A stretch of 12,992 nucleotides of DNA, taken from positions 1-12,992 of the forward strand of contig PITI01000397.1 in NCBI GenBank assembly GCA_004325065.1. Reading direction: 5' to 3'. Source of the DNA: Hamiltosporidium magnivora. Its lineage: Eukaryota > Microsporidia > Dubosqiidae. The position numbers and the translations under genes were made by a program. The notes beneath the pieces are model-generated. The model was not told the DNA's origin. It saw only the letters and a program-made list of their open reading frames with translations, and did not search any database. Positions 1 through 9,289 of this stretch are shown piece by piece (position 1 is the stretch's first letter; every line of letters begins with the position of its first letter).

Positions 1-316
1 TTTTTTAAAAGTCTTCAGAACCGGTATTTAATCACGTTAATAGATATTCTCGAGGTTTTAATTCCGCTTTCGGCTCTACATATTTGTCCAAAGAAACTGT
101 CTCCAAAATGAAATATAAAAAAACTATTTACAGATCTTAATTAACAAATAAGCGGTCTAAGTCGTTACTGGTAATTTTTACTAGTAAATTTAACATAAAT
201 TTTAGTAAAATAGCACTGAAAAATCGCAACTACACCAATCTCTATAATAGTAAATTGTGCCACATATTTTTTGTTAATTCATTTCATTTTTTAGTATAAA
301 ATAATCAAAAAAAAGG
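1..316 (+). pseudogene. Decayed hAT transposase, C-terminal end (copy 1, truncated by window edge)
   Basis: This is the last part of a hAT-superfamily transposase, the C-terminal dimerisation region, reading in from the left edge. In the frame starting at base 63, the peptide SAFGSTYLSKETVSKMKY is followed by KTIYRS, a stop where these proteins have a basic residue, then LTNKRSKSLLVIF. This matches the family pattern 'FGSTYxCExxFSxMKxIKxxxRSRLTDEHL' of GTF2IRD2/ZBED5/SCAND3-like hAT proteins. The frame stays open to about base 250 apart from that one TAA (about 138), but bases 1-62 need frame changes to fit. The A/T-rich tail at about 273-316 resembles the tail of copy 2 (about 5873-5930), so both belong to one family. 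The conserved Cys is replaced (SKE for CE). It is dead. Family assignment is by motif recognition, not a database search. Confidence 0.72.
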
Positions 317-3300
317 AAATTTCACAGTTTAAAATACAGTGAAAACTCTATTAATCTTTTTTACATTACAAATATATGCCTAAATTATCTATAATTGCAA
401 TTTTTTTAGACGATTTATCTATATTTTTTGATTTAAACTCCTCTATTACAAAATTCGTGGCGGGGCAGAAAAATATGGCCGCAGACTAATATGAGATACC
501 TGTTTATGATAATAATCTCTGCGTTTTAGATATTATAAGAGATAACGTTAATGTGTTAGGGATGAAGTTATCTATTTAACCCTAAAACTATGTTAATGTC
601 ACGAAAAAATTATACATATGCCATATTTATAAAAAATGTTATATTCTCTTAAAAGGCATTTAATTTTTAAACTTTCTAAATTTTTTAAAAAGTTCTTTTG
701 GACTATTCTAAGGCTGTAGCTTTTCGAATATTTTTCAGCGCAAAGTCTAGTAAAACATAAAAGTACTTACATGAGACTAAAAACTTTATCCCAAAGAACT
801 CCAAATTATGAAAAGAGAATGAATTTTTCAAAAGTTTATTATTACTTTTAACAATAAATATTCTCAGACACGGACAAGTACATAAACATAGAATATATTT
901 GGTTTCAATTCTTAGATAAACACGTAAATAAACTTGCGTAAAATCATAGGAATATAATAAGACTAAAGTAAATAAGTTTTAAAGGAACAGAATTCAATCG
1001 GACCGAGAATATATAGGTTAACGGTTAAAAAGAACCAATGCCTCTAAGCACACTAAAAAATTCGAATATTAAATATGATTTTAAACTTCGTTGTTTTAGA
1101 ATGAATAATTATGTTCAATGAAAAATAGAAGAACTGAGCTAATAGTACCCAGATATATTCAAAATTTTTACGGGAATCCCAACGGAGATAAAAACGACGG
1201 ATTCTATATTTTTTTAAAGGTACGTTTGCTAAATTTTCAAAAATATTTTTATAAATATATTTTGGCGATCTAATGCTGAATTATATAAAAGACACATTAC
1301 TGCCCTACGATACAGGAAGTTTCGTTTCTTTGAATTATCAAGAATGGTGTTGGGTTCTTCGATTTAGTATAATCAAAAATATGGTCGTTTCTACAGTTCT
1401 TTTTTTTTCACAACAAAACATATACGGGCACTTCGCACTCATCTAATTTGGCGAATCATTACAAAAGCGAATATGTTCTTAAACGTTTCGATACTTTTTG
1501 TGTGTAATCTATGTAGGCAGAGACGATTTTCTAATTTAGATGTGATAACTTTTTCATAATGATGGCGTATGATAATACTGTTGTATATATATATAGAAAC
1601 CACATAATACAGGTAGTTGACGGTTTGTAATCAAAAAATTGTCTGTATGGAAGTAATTCGAATTGATTAAATGGGTAATTAAGATACTACTTCTTTTTTG
1701 AATCATGAAAGAAATACCTAGCCCTGTAAAAATATCAGAAGGCAAACAGCTTGAAGATTTAACCCCGCAAAAAACTCGATAAATAAGATTTTTAGAGTTA
1801 AAAGAATGATCAAATGCAGATTGTATAAAGAATTCGACCGGATTAAGATATTACTGTTACAAAAAAATAATAGCATGCAAAACTTCAGACGAGCAAGAAC
1901 CGATCCTCTAAATTTTAAGATAAGCCAATGTTTAAAAATGAATTTTCCTTAAAATAAAAAATTCCTAACTTAACACAGTTTGAAAATTTGTAAGGTGAAA
2001 AAACTTAAAAATGGGTTTACGAAAGTGAAACAGCGTGATATCATTAACAGAAGGGTAACCAATTTGCTAACTATCGAAATGTGGAAATAATGACAGATAA
2101 TTTAAATAACGTTAATTTAAGAATGAATGCTAACCTGAAGAAGATGGAAGAGTTATTTTTCAGACTAAAATAGCGATATATATTTAATGAAGAACCTAAC
2201 AACGAAGTCTGGTCTAAACAGAGGCAACAATCGCATCTTTAACGGTATAATAACAAAATCCTCAACAAAACTGGTTGCGAGCGAAATTCTAAGCAAAATA
2301 AAACAACGGTATCTGGCTACATAAAATAAATCTAATTTTATTTAAACAAACGTAAAAAAAAGTATTTTCGGAGCGCATTTTCGTTTACTATTTGTAAATA
2401 TGAATCTGTAAAAAACACTGCTTAGTTACTATAGAATGTTACATCATTTGAATATTTTAAAATGAATTGCCGTCAGATTTCAATTATCTAAAAGCATTTT
2501 TAATACTGGCCACGAATATGTCCAAAGAAACACCAGATTGCTAATATTAAAATGCTATAGATACAATATCTCACAAAATCAACACTTTTTAGTAAAAAAA
2601 CAAGTATGTAAATGGATAATCGTAAATCTACGCTAAGAAATTCTTTCTTCGTAAGAGTTTCTCGGAAAATTGGGATTTAATAAAAGAAAAATTAACATGA
2701 AAAAAAAGCATTTTTACCAGGAGACATCCTTTGGTAGGCCAATATAGATAAAAAGCTGGCGATAATAAATTTTTAGATCCAATGATGGATGATTTGGGTG
2801 AAAATTTGGCGAACGAAAGAAAAAACAGGTTTATGATTTGTGGCAGGATACAATGCTTAACATACGACGATTGCTAGAGTAACCTTTAGAATGATTCAAA
2901 AATTATCACATTTTTTGACGAATACAGCCAAAAAAATCCCAAAACCCACAATTGAACAAATAAATATAATTTATAATTCATAGAAATGTTTCAGAGCCTG
3001 ATCATTTAATTTTCTTAGAAATTACCTCAAAAGAAAATAGAAAATTTCGAATCGAAAGTACTCGAATGCACTTGTCGAGTTGGTATTTGAAGCAATTCGA
3101 TATTGAGAAAGAATAGTGCAGCAATTTTTTAAATGTATGGGTATATGAAGCTTAATCTGATTATCTAAATTGAATGTCGAAAAAAAAATTATATCGCGGG
3201 CCGTTTTGACGATATAAAAGATCTTGAGGGTCAATTAATCATTATTCTTTAGGTCAAAGTACTGAATTTTCTTTGCGGATTTAACAATAATTCTTTTTGG

Positions 3301-3700
3301 AATAAATTTTTGAAGGTTTGAAAAACATATGATCATAGAAATATTCATTTATTTTAGCGATATTTAAAGAATATATTTTGTTTTTAGATTAGTAATTTAA
3401 AGTTAAAAGGAATAAATCTAAAAATCGAGATTTATACTTTGAAAAAATGCACAAATTCGATATGAGAGTTTCTAGAGCCATCATTTTCACTTGAAAAGCA
3501 TAAATAGCATTATTTTATTAATTTATTGCTTTTTTAGCTTGGCTAAAACCGTCCAGCTATCACATCTTAGTTTCTTCATATATTATCAATGATAAAGGTG
3601 ATGAAGGTTCATGAAAATTAAAAAATAATCCCGTATTTGTATTATTGAAGACAAAAACTGATTTAGTTGATATGGATCATCAGATTTTATATTTGGCTTT
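317..3700. other. Long AT-rich stretch without a recognisable gene
   Basis: About 3.4 kb with no intact ORF and no protein family I recognise on either strand. Two short quasi-open plus-strand frames stand out: 376-579 (67 codons with one stop, starting MPKLSIIAIF) and about 2036-2325 (about 97 codons with two stops, containing MTDNLNNVNLRMNANLKKME from the ATG at 2090). At this base composition, runs like these are expected a few times by chance, so neither is called a gene. The sequence at 333-355 (TACAGTGAAAACTCTATTAAT) resembles a pogo/Tigger-type terminus, but no partner was found. Most of this stretch is probably very old mobile-element debris, by analogy with its neighbours; that is an inference. 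Confidence 0.5.
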
Positions 3701-3710
3701 AAATTTCATG

Positions 3711-3723
3711 TTAAGAACCACTG
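3711..3723 (+). repeat. hAT-type terminal sequence (right end)
   Basis: TTAAGAACCACTG is the classic right terminus of Charlie-like hAT transposons (reverse complement CAGTGGTTCTTAA). The preceding bases also fit such ends loosely: GGATCATCAG at about 3674-3683 and TTTGGCTTT at about 3692-3700 resemble the GGGTC and TTGGCTTT pieces common just inside them. In this orientation it would close an element lying to its left. I could not find a convincing matching left end. It may belong to copy 1 (interrupted by later insertions), to another lost copy, or be a solo end. The match is exact over 13 bases but short. Confidence 0.4.
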
Positions 3724-3900
3724 TTTTACCAAAAAGACTGATAAAGTTCTCTTTCTGATCGAAATCATATCTTGATCTACATTACAAGGATCAGGTGTAA
3801 TGGTCAAATGTCAATCTATTCCTTATTTTGTCTGTAAGTAAATACTATATTATGTCTTTGTAGCTTTTTAGTTTTATTGAAATTTTTACTGTGCCTTTGA

Positions 3901-6052
3901 TAGTGTTATGTTAATCAAAATTATTAAAACCAAATTCTTTAATGTTTTCCTTCAACTGATCAATTTTTTTCTAATTTTTTATTTTTTCCTGAATGTATAA
4001 TGCACTAAAGAACTTATTGCGTTTATTTTTTTTAAAATAAATTGAATGTTAGCCAAACAGTATTTATAGTTCATGCTTTAAATTGGAATGAAATGAATAG
4101 TGAGGGGAAATGAATGTTGGTAAGTGAATTCAGAATCCTTAAAGAGCAATAGGAGGCTCGGAACTTTGTCATTGAGTCGAGTAATATAATAATATCTGTA
4201 ATTTGTATTTAAACTATTACAGTCTTTATATAATACAATATAAAAAGTCATTAAATGAACATTCAATATATTACTTGAAATATACTGATTTGTTTTAAAA
4301 AAATATGTAAGTTAAAAATGCAGGTTAAAATCTCAACAAACGTTGATAAAGAAAGTAAATGCTGACCAAGAAGCAGCAACCCAAGATGTTTTTCTTATGA
4401 CTTAATTGTTACAAAGCGAAGTATAACATTTAGAAACAGTAAGTTTATTAGAGATTATTTGACATGCTGCATTGGTAAATTACCCCAAAATATATATTTG
4501 AAAAAGCATCAGTTTGTTTGACAAAAGAAACGCGAGTAGAGCAGGCGGCGATTAGGCAAACAATATAATTACAAAAATGTCCGAAAAAAACAGACATTTG
4601 AAACGTTTTTTTTTGGCTTTGGATGACTCAACTGATTCTTCGGTTATAGATTAAGGTTTGTTTTTTATTCGAGGGATTGATCTAAATGATGAAGTATATG
4701 AATAACTTTTAGAAATTATGAGTATTCATAACACACCCTTGGGCAAATTATGTCACTTCTGTAAAAAAATCTATTGCAAAGAAAAGCCTTCGATGGGGAA
4801 ACTTGAAGTGAAATACATCTGATGGCGGAAGAAACATGAGCGAAATAAAAGTGTAAATACTTTTGTATGACAGGTGTTAGAAAAGAAGGAAGTTCGAAAT
4901 CATTGAAAAACATTGTATTATTCATCACAAGTTGTTATGTGAAAATGAGGGGGAATGTCGGAAGTTATAACCGAAATATCCACTGTTACATATATAACAT
5001 ATCAGCATTTAATTTAGCTATTTTCGTGAATCTGGTGAAAATCGGAGAAATTTTTTGCCCCATATATTCCAGCAGTTTGGTTGATCAGCAGCGGAAAAGC
5101 TTTTTCTCGAGTGTTTAAAACTTATAACAATCATCGAAATATTTTTATATCAAAGGGAATCGCCCCCCTGTTGGTTACGAAGCAATGTATAGTTATGTAA
5201 ATTGTCTTTTCTATGGATTCCATTTAAATATGAATGATCTCAACCCAACTTCAAGTAAAATATCAGATGCTGCCGGAATTATACGGTCATATTATATCAT
5301 TCGTCAGCACATAATTTTCTTTATAATCCAAATAAACAAAAAAAGTTTCACATATTTACTAAGTGCCAAATTCTAATAAACAAACGGCGACATTATTTCA
5401 AATGAAGTTTCATTAGCCACTTAAGATATTTTATAAATAATTTTAATTCACTTTTTATTATTTCGATTTGATAGTAAATAATATTAATATTTTCCAATAC
5501 CTTTTTTCAGCAGATTTGGAAATCCTCCCTTAAAGCTTCAATCGGAAATAATAGATATGCAATCCTGTGATAATAAAAAAATATAATTGTGTAATTCATA
5601 TTTACTTGAATTTTATAATAATTTTCACTTACAAAATTGTCAAGGTTTATGAATTTGCTCGAGCATTTATTTCAGCGTTTGGCAATATGTATCTTCTGAA
5701 GAACTGTTCTGCAAAATTAGATACATAAAGAATATTTACAGGTCAAAATTAACATATAACCACTTCAAATATTTATTGATAATTTACTAGTAGATTAGAC
5801 CTACGATTGCAAAAATTATTAGGTACAAATCTCAACTAGATCATTCTGATAAATAATATACTTTGCAATCAATATTTATTCATACTTCATTATTATTTTT
5901 TTGTATAAAACATAGGAACAAAAAGATATAAATTGAATAAATCCTAGAACCTAAATATATTTTCTTTGATTACGAATCACACAAATAGTACTTGTAATTT
6001 AATTTGTATAATATACGAAAGTTTATTCGTTTTTAAACTTAACAAACCCCTA
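3901..6052 (+). mobile_element. Possible full extent of decayed hAT element (copy 2)
   Basis: Tentative outer limits of the hAT element carrying the transposase pseudogene at about 4100-5852. The left candidate terminus TAGTGTTATGTTAATC (3901) read in reverse complement (GATTAACATAACACTA) resembles the right candidate TTAACAAACCCCTA (6039-6052), and both vaguely follow the hAT pattern CAGTGNTTNTTAA. The implied length of about 2.15 kb suits a family with a roughly 600-residue transposase. No 8-bp target duplication is visible at these positions (GCCTTTGA against CTCTACAA), so the boundaries are weak even though the pseudogene inside is well supported. Confidence 0.25.
4100..5852 (+). pseudogene. 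Nearly full-length decayed hAT transposase (GTF2IRD2/ZBED5-like, copy 2)
   Basis: Blocks of a GTF2IRD2/ZBED5/SCAND3-like hAT transposase follow each other in the right order, separated by stops and frameshifts. (1) An N-terminal zinc finger at about 4123-4260: the expected Trp is TAG (4150), the first Cys is now Ser (TCT), the second Cys remains (4204), then YNIKSH. (2) QEAATQD at about 4364-4384. (3) FRNSKFIRDYL from 4429. (4) The first catalytic segment FLALDDSTDSS at about 4610-4642, followed after a stop by GLFFIRGID and LLEIMSIHNT. (5) MTGVRK at 4867. (6) HCIIHHKLLCE from 4911. (7) VWLISSGKAFSRVF at about 5075-5116, matching the family VRWLSRGK block. (8) MNDLN at 5230. (9) The dimerisation region: SAFGNMYL at about 5671-5694, then in a second frame EELFCKIRYIKNIYRSKLT at about 5698-5754. 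The 83- and 63-codon open stretches at 4867 and 5185 are accidental mixtures of frames. Non-functional; identification by motif, high confidence. Confidence 0.85.
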
Positions 6053-6181
6053 CTCTACAATAATATAATTGTGGGGATAAATGAAGGTAATTTCAGGACA
6101 GCTACTGCAGGTCATAGTTTGGAGAAATCTGGCGTAGCATGAGGCAAAATATTTTAATAAGTTGAGTAGACTAAACTTAAA
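5931..6181. other. AT-rich tail and flank of hAT copy 2
   Basis: No coding signal seen. The A/T-rich tail just before this stretch (about 5873-5930) aligns by eye with the tail of copy 1 (about 273-316). The weak candidate right terminus is at 6039-6052, and a short inverted repeat CCCCTAC...TTGTGGGG lies around 6047-6077. Confidence 0.4.
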
Positions 6182-7290
6182 TTATGATGAGTTTTCTAAA
6201 ATTCCTCGTATATCATACATCATACGTTTTAAAACTACATATTCAAGCACTTCTTTTTTCTATCCATGTTCAATCAATAATTTATTTGCATAGTTTTGAA
6301 TCATAAAATTAGCATATGGTCTTCTAGCTTCTGAATAGAAAAAAGATTTTAGTTACCTCTTCGTTAATTTTCTTCTTTGTAAGAAGTTTAAACCTATATA
6401 TTTTGCTATAATATTTGCCTATCTGTCTAATATAGGCTGTTATTTACGTGATCCCTTGTCATAATATATTTTTAAAGCCTATACTATTCGTTTAATGTTA
6501 TTATAGCTCATATTAGATTAAAATCTACATCAATAATATACGTGTATAAAGTTAATTTAGATTAAAGTAGTCGATCTTCGTGGATAAGATCATACTTTTA
6601 TTATTGTATTTATTATTCATTTTAGAATTTATCTGACTATATATTGTTATTCAATTAAAATCTTAAATGTTTATAAATGTAGCACATGTTACATTATTTT
6701 CATAAAATTCACGCAATTCTAGTCTAACACGGATAAATTGTATTACAATACTCTAATGGTACCTATATTCTAAAGCTTTTAATCTAAGAGATGTGCAGAT
6801 TCCATTTAGTGACCCATGAAATCCCCTTTTTTCCTGAGCATTGATTGCTTGGTGTGTGATCACAGCATTTATATCTGACTTGGAGTTACCCGAGACCAGC
6901 ATAATTCTAACTTACTCCATACATTCCGAATCAATACATTTCAAGCTATGATTTAAAAAAAAACTCACTTGGGGTAAATATAGACATTCAAATGTCATTC
7001 AAAATTTATAACCTGCTATTTAGCTCTACTGGCATTTAAAAATTCAATTTGGTATCCATGGGGACCAAGTTTTCTAAACCGAGGCAAGAACTGTGCTTGA
7101 ATCTTTTATAAGATAAGAGAGTGGGTTCAGCTATATTTTAATATTAAGTTGCACAAAAACTAAAAACCAAGTTGGTAAAAATCTTCGCCTCGTTTTGTAA
7201 ATGGCTGTTTCAACATCAAAGTTAACACAGAAAACATACAAAGGTGTTGTTGATTTTTCAAACCGTACGAATTTATTTAGGCTTTAATCT
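6182..7290 (-). pseudogene. Possible decayed coding block, identity unknown
   Basis: I do not recognise this. The minus strand has several protein-like stretches close together but in different frames. One runs from about 7281 to 7140 (containing STTPLYVFCVNFDVETAIYK). A 49-codon ORF from ATG at 6902 to TAG at 6753 contains INAQEKRGFHGSLNGIC and LRLKALEYRYH, and the frame continues a further 28 codons past the stop. Another runs from about 6430 to the TAA at 6182, with two internal stops, and contains RRPYANFMIQNYANKLL and VLKRMMYDIRGILENSS. Each has clearly fewer stops than expected at this composition, and the residues are less biased to Lys/Asn/Ile/Phe than random AT-rich translation. It could be a broken cellular gene or another transposon protein. 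Chance runs cannot be excluded, so the boundaries and existence of a single gene are uncertain. Confidence 0.3.
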
Positions 7291-8667
7291 TAAGTCAACT
7301 TCACCTTACAGATTCGAAAGAAATAATTTTGTTGCAATTTTCTTTCAAACGTATAAGATTTAAAAACAAATATTGTTTTTACAATGGAATTTTACTCAAA
7401 CCTTGGAATTATTCAAATTTTGATTATTGATATCTTGGCTTTTTGTAAGGAAAATTTTAAGGCTGCCATATATTTTTCTTATAAATCTATAAGACTTTAT
7501 TTATCATGCATGATCGCGTTTCGAAAATTTTTCAGCTATGAATAATGTTTAAACAACACTTGATAGCTTTAAGATTTTTAGAATTTAATCCAAATTCCTA
7601 ATTTTCCTGTAAATGATTCCTAAATATAGGCTTTTAAAATATTAAAATTTCTTCAATTAGATTAAGAACTAATAAAATAAAAAAAAGTTCTCAAATAATA
7701 ATTTTCTGTAAATCCTTGACCACTTATGTCATGTAAATTAGTCTATAAAATCTATAAACAATTGGTTTAATTTAATTAATCGTTTGGAGAATATCATAGA
7801 GCATTCTATACTATTTTAATCCTCAATATTTTCACATGAATCCTACGTTTAAAAAAAGAACCATTGGGCTGCATGTTAATATTAGTAGTAATTTAAAAAA
7901 AATTGTGATTCGATACAGAAAATTTAGTTATTATTGATTAAGATTATATTACAAAAATGTGCAATATTGTAAATTATATAAATGAAATTCAGAAATGATC
8001 TGATATACATAAATTTGTGTATTTAAAAGAAAGAAAATATATAAACAGAAAAAATAATTCTAACTATAAAGAAATCGTCTTTAAAAGTCCTGATAAGGAA
8101 ATTGATTGCAAAAATAATTATCTAATGTTTGATTAATCAAAAAATTGGTATTTATAAGGTCTTTTCCGGAAAATATACGTGAATCTTCATCCTATCTAAC
8201 ATGTCATGAATTTATACCGTAAATTATTTTTATTTTAAATAGTTTCCCAGAATAAGCGCCACGAAATAAAAATAATTCGGAAAAAAAAGAGTAATTTAAA
8301 ATTAATTGGTTCTATTTGAAAACCTAAATATTATATTCACACTTTCGTAGTTTTTATAAATTAAATCTAGTAATGAGGATAATATAACCGATATAACAAA
8401 CTAATTCATAATAATTACATTGTATCAAACAATTATACAATATTAATTTCATCTGTGAAGAAAAAGAAATTTGTAACTTCATAAAACAATATAGGATTTA
8501 AAATTCAATCAGAAAACTTGTAATAGAAATATATTGAATTGAAAAAATTAAAAGCGTAGTATATCAATATCTTGTAAGAGTAAACAATCATTTTAATAAC
8601 TTTAAATTTTTCTTCTATCTGTATATTCATTAAACTAAATAATTATCATTTTTCATTGTGCAAACGT
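7291..8667. other. AT-rich spacer downstream of the CCCH gene
   Basis: About 1.4 kb of low-complexity AT-rich sequence with frequent stops in all frames. I see no protein motif, RNA gene or clear repeat in it. It separates the 3' end of the minus-strand zinc-finger gene from the decayed block further left. Confidence 0.5.
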
Positions 8668-8673
8668 TTTATT
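8668..8673 (-). terminator. AATAAA polyadenylation signal of the CCCH gene
   Basis: AATAAA on the minus strand begins about 22 bases past the TAG stop of the zinc-finger gene. This is the canonical eukaryotic poly(A) signal at a distance normal for a compact genome with short 3' UTRs. Such hexamers are common by chance in AT-rich DNA, so only its position supports it. Confidence 0.5.
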
Positions 8674-8694
8674 TATGCCACAAATTTGTTTTTT

Positions 8695-9258
8695 CTAACA
8701 TTTTCTTACATTTTCATGTGTATTATATCCAAATAAATTTTCTGTACTTTTGGTATCTTTTCTATCAAAAAAAGAAAATTTATTTTTATTTTCTTCGGGA
8801 AATAAAGAATTTGTCGTTTCAGATTTAAATTGTGAAAGAATATTTGGTTGGCTAGCAGACATAGACTCTGATATTTTAAGTTTTTCAAATGATAATTCAT
8901 AATTATTTTTTCCTGCATTTTTTAAAAGGTTTTGCCTTTCGATTTTTTCTTGGCGGATTTCTTCTAAACTTTTTACTCGAACATCTTTCCATGAATCTTT
9001 ATATACATTTAAATGTCTAAACTCACAAAACTCCTTTGTACATCCTTCCGGTTGGCTTTCCCAATAACATAGAATATCTTTTCTGTTTTTAGATAAGTGA
9101 TATCTAGAATGACGAAAAGGGCAGTCTTTAAAACATATACCTTTGTTATCCCAGTTTTTACATAATACTGGATTCTCTTTGGCAACTTGAGAATGTCTGT
9201 ACACACATGAACCGTTTCTAGAGCATGATGAATATAAGAAGTAATAGCAATCTTCCAT
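8695..9258 (-). CDS. ZC3H11A-like triple CCCH zinc-finger protein
   Basis: An intact 187-residue protein, the only convincing live gene in the window. It has three tandem CCCH fingers: C4-X7-C12-X5-C18-X3-H22, C33-X8-C42-X3-C46-X3-H50 and C64-X8-C73-X4-C78-X3-H82. Spacing and wording (DCYYFLYSSC, then CYWESQPEGC in finger 3) match the N-terminus of animal ZC3H11A. That family binds RNA and works with the TREX complex in nuclear mRNA export, which is the likely role here. A charged segment VRVKSLEEIRQEKIER (93-108), probably helical, also has a counterpart in ZC3H11A. The last 70 residues are Ser/Asn/Lys-rich and probably disordered. The protein is far shorter than the roughly 800-residue human protein, keeping only the fingers and this motif. 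The start is fixed: an in-frame TAA lies directly before the ATG. A CCCC motif precedes it and AATAAA follows it. No intron is seen. Neighbours are only transposon debris and spacers. Confidence 0.93.
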   Translation of the reverse strand: MEDCYYFLYSSCSRNGSCVYRHSQVAKENPVLCKNWDNKGICFKDCPFRHSRYHLSKNRKDILCYWESQPEGCTKEFCEFRHLNVYKDSWKDVRVKSLEEIRQEKIERQNLLKNAGKNNYELSFEKLKISESMSASQPNILSQFKSETTNSLFPEENKNKFSFFDRKDTKSTENLFGYNTHENVRKC

Positions 9259-9261
9259 TTA

Positions 9262-9265
9262 GGGG
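9262..9265 (-). promoter_or_regulatory. CCCC motif just upstream of the ATG (microsporidian-type start signal)
   Basis: On the coding strand the gene begins AACCCCTAA-ATG, with the C run ending 3 bases before the start codon in otherwise A/T-only sequence. Short CCC or GGG motifs directly upstream of the start codon are a known feature of microsporidian genes, linked to transcription start and giving nearly leaderless mRNAs. Upstream on the coding strand is an A-rich tract with no clear TATA box. The motif is short; its exact position makes it credible. Confidence 0.55.
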
Positions 9266-9289
9266 TTTTGTTTTTCTTTTTTTTTAAAT

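Noticed and set aside
333..355. Pogo/Tigger-like left terminus with preceding TA
   Set aside because: No matching inverted end and no pogo-type transposase seen on either strand; resemblance alone is too weak.
1583..1597. Short TA-repeat run
   Set aside because: Only a few units; ordinary in DNA this AT-rich.
1554..1745. 63-codon minus-strand open frame
   Set aside because: No motif, no start signal, and length within chance expectation.
3022..3234. 70-codon minus-strand open frame
   Set aside because: Composition is Ile/Phe/Asn-rich, no motif, and a run of this length is expected by chance in several kilobases of this DNA.
2712..3731. About 1 kb element bounded by direct repeats TTTTACCA
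   Set aside because: One 8-base AT-rich match is expected about half the time by chance in a window like this, and the left terminus does not match CAGTGGTTCTTAA.
4716..5376. Small open frames at 4716-4928 (minus), 4867-5118 and 5185-5376 (plus) as separate genes
   Set aside because: The minus frame is a shadow; the two plus frames mix the true transposase frame with shifted sequence inside the hAT relic.
6331..6356. Intron-like sequence GTAACT...TTCAG of 26 bases (minus)
   Set aside because: It has splice-like ends, but removing it puts the downstream frame into early stops, while reading straight through keeps a consistent frame; branch point placement is also odd.
8706..9206. Two other minus-strand open frames inside the zinc-finger gene
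   Set aside because: Out-of-frame shadows of the intact CCCH CDS.
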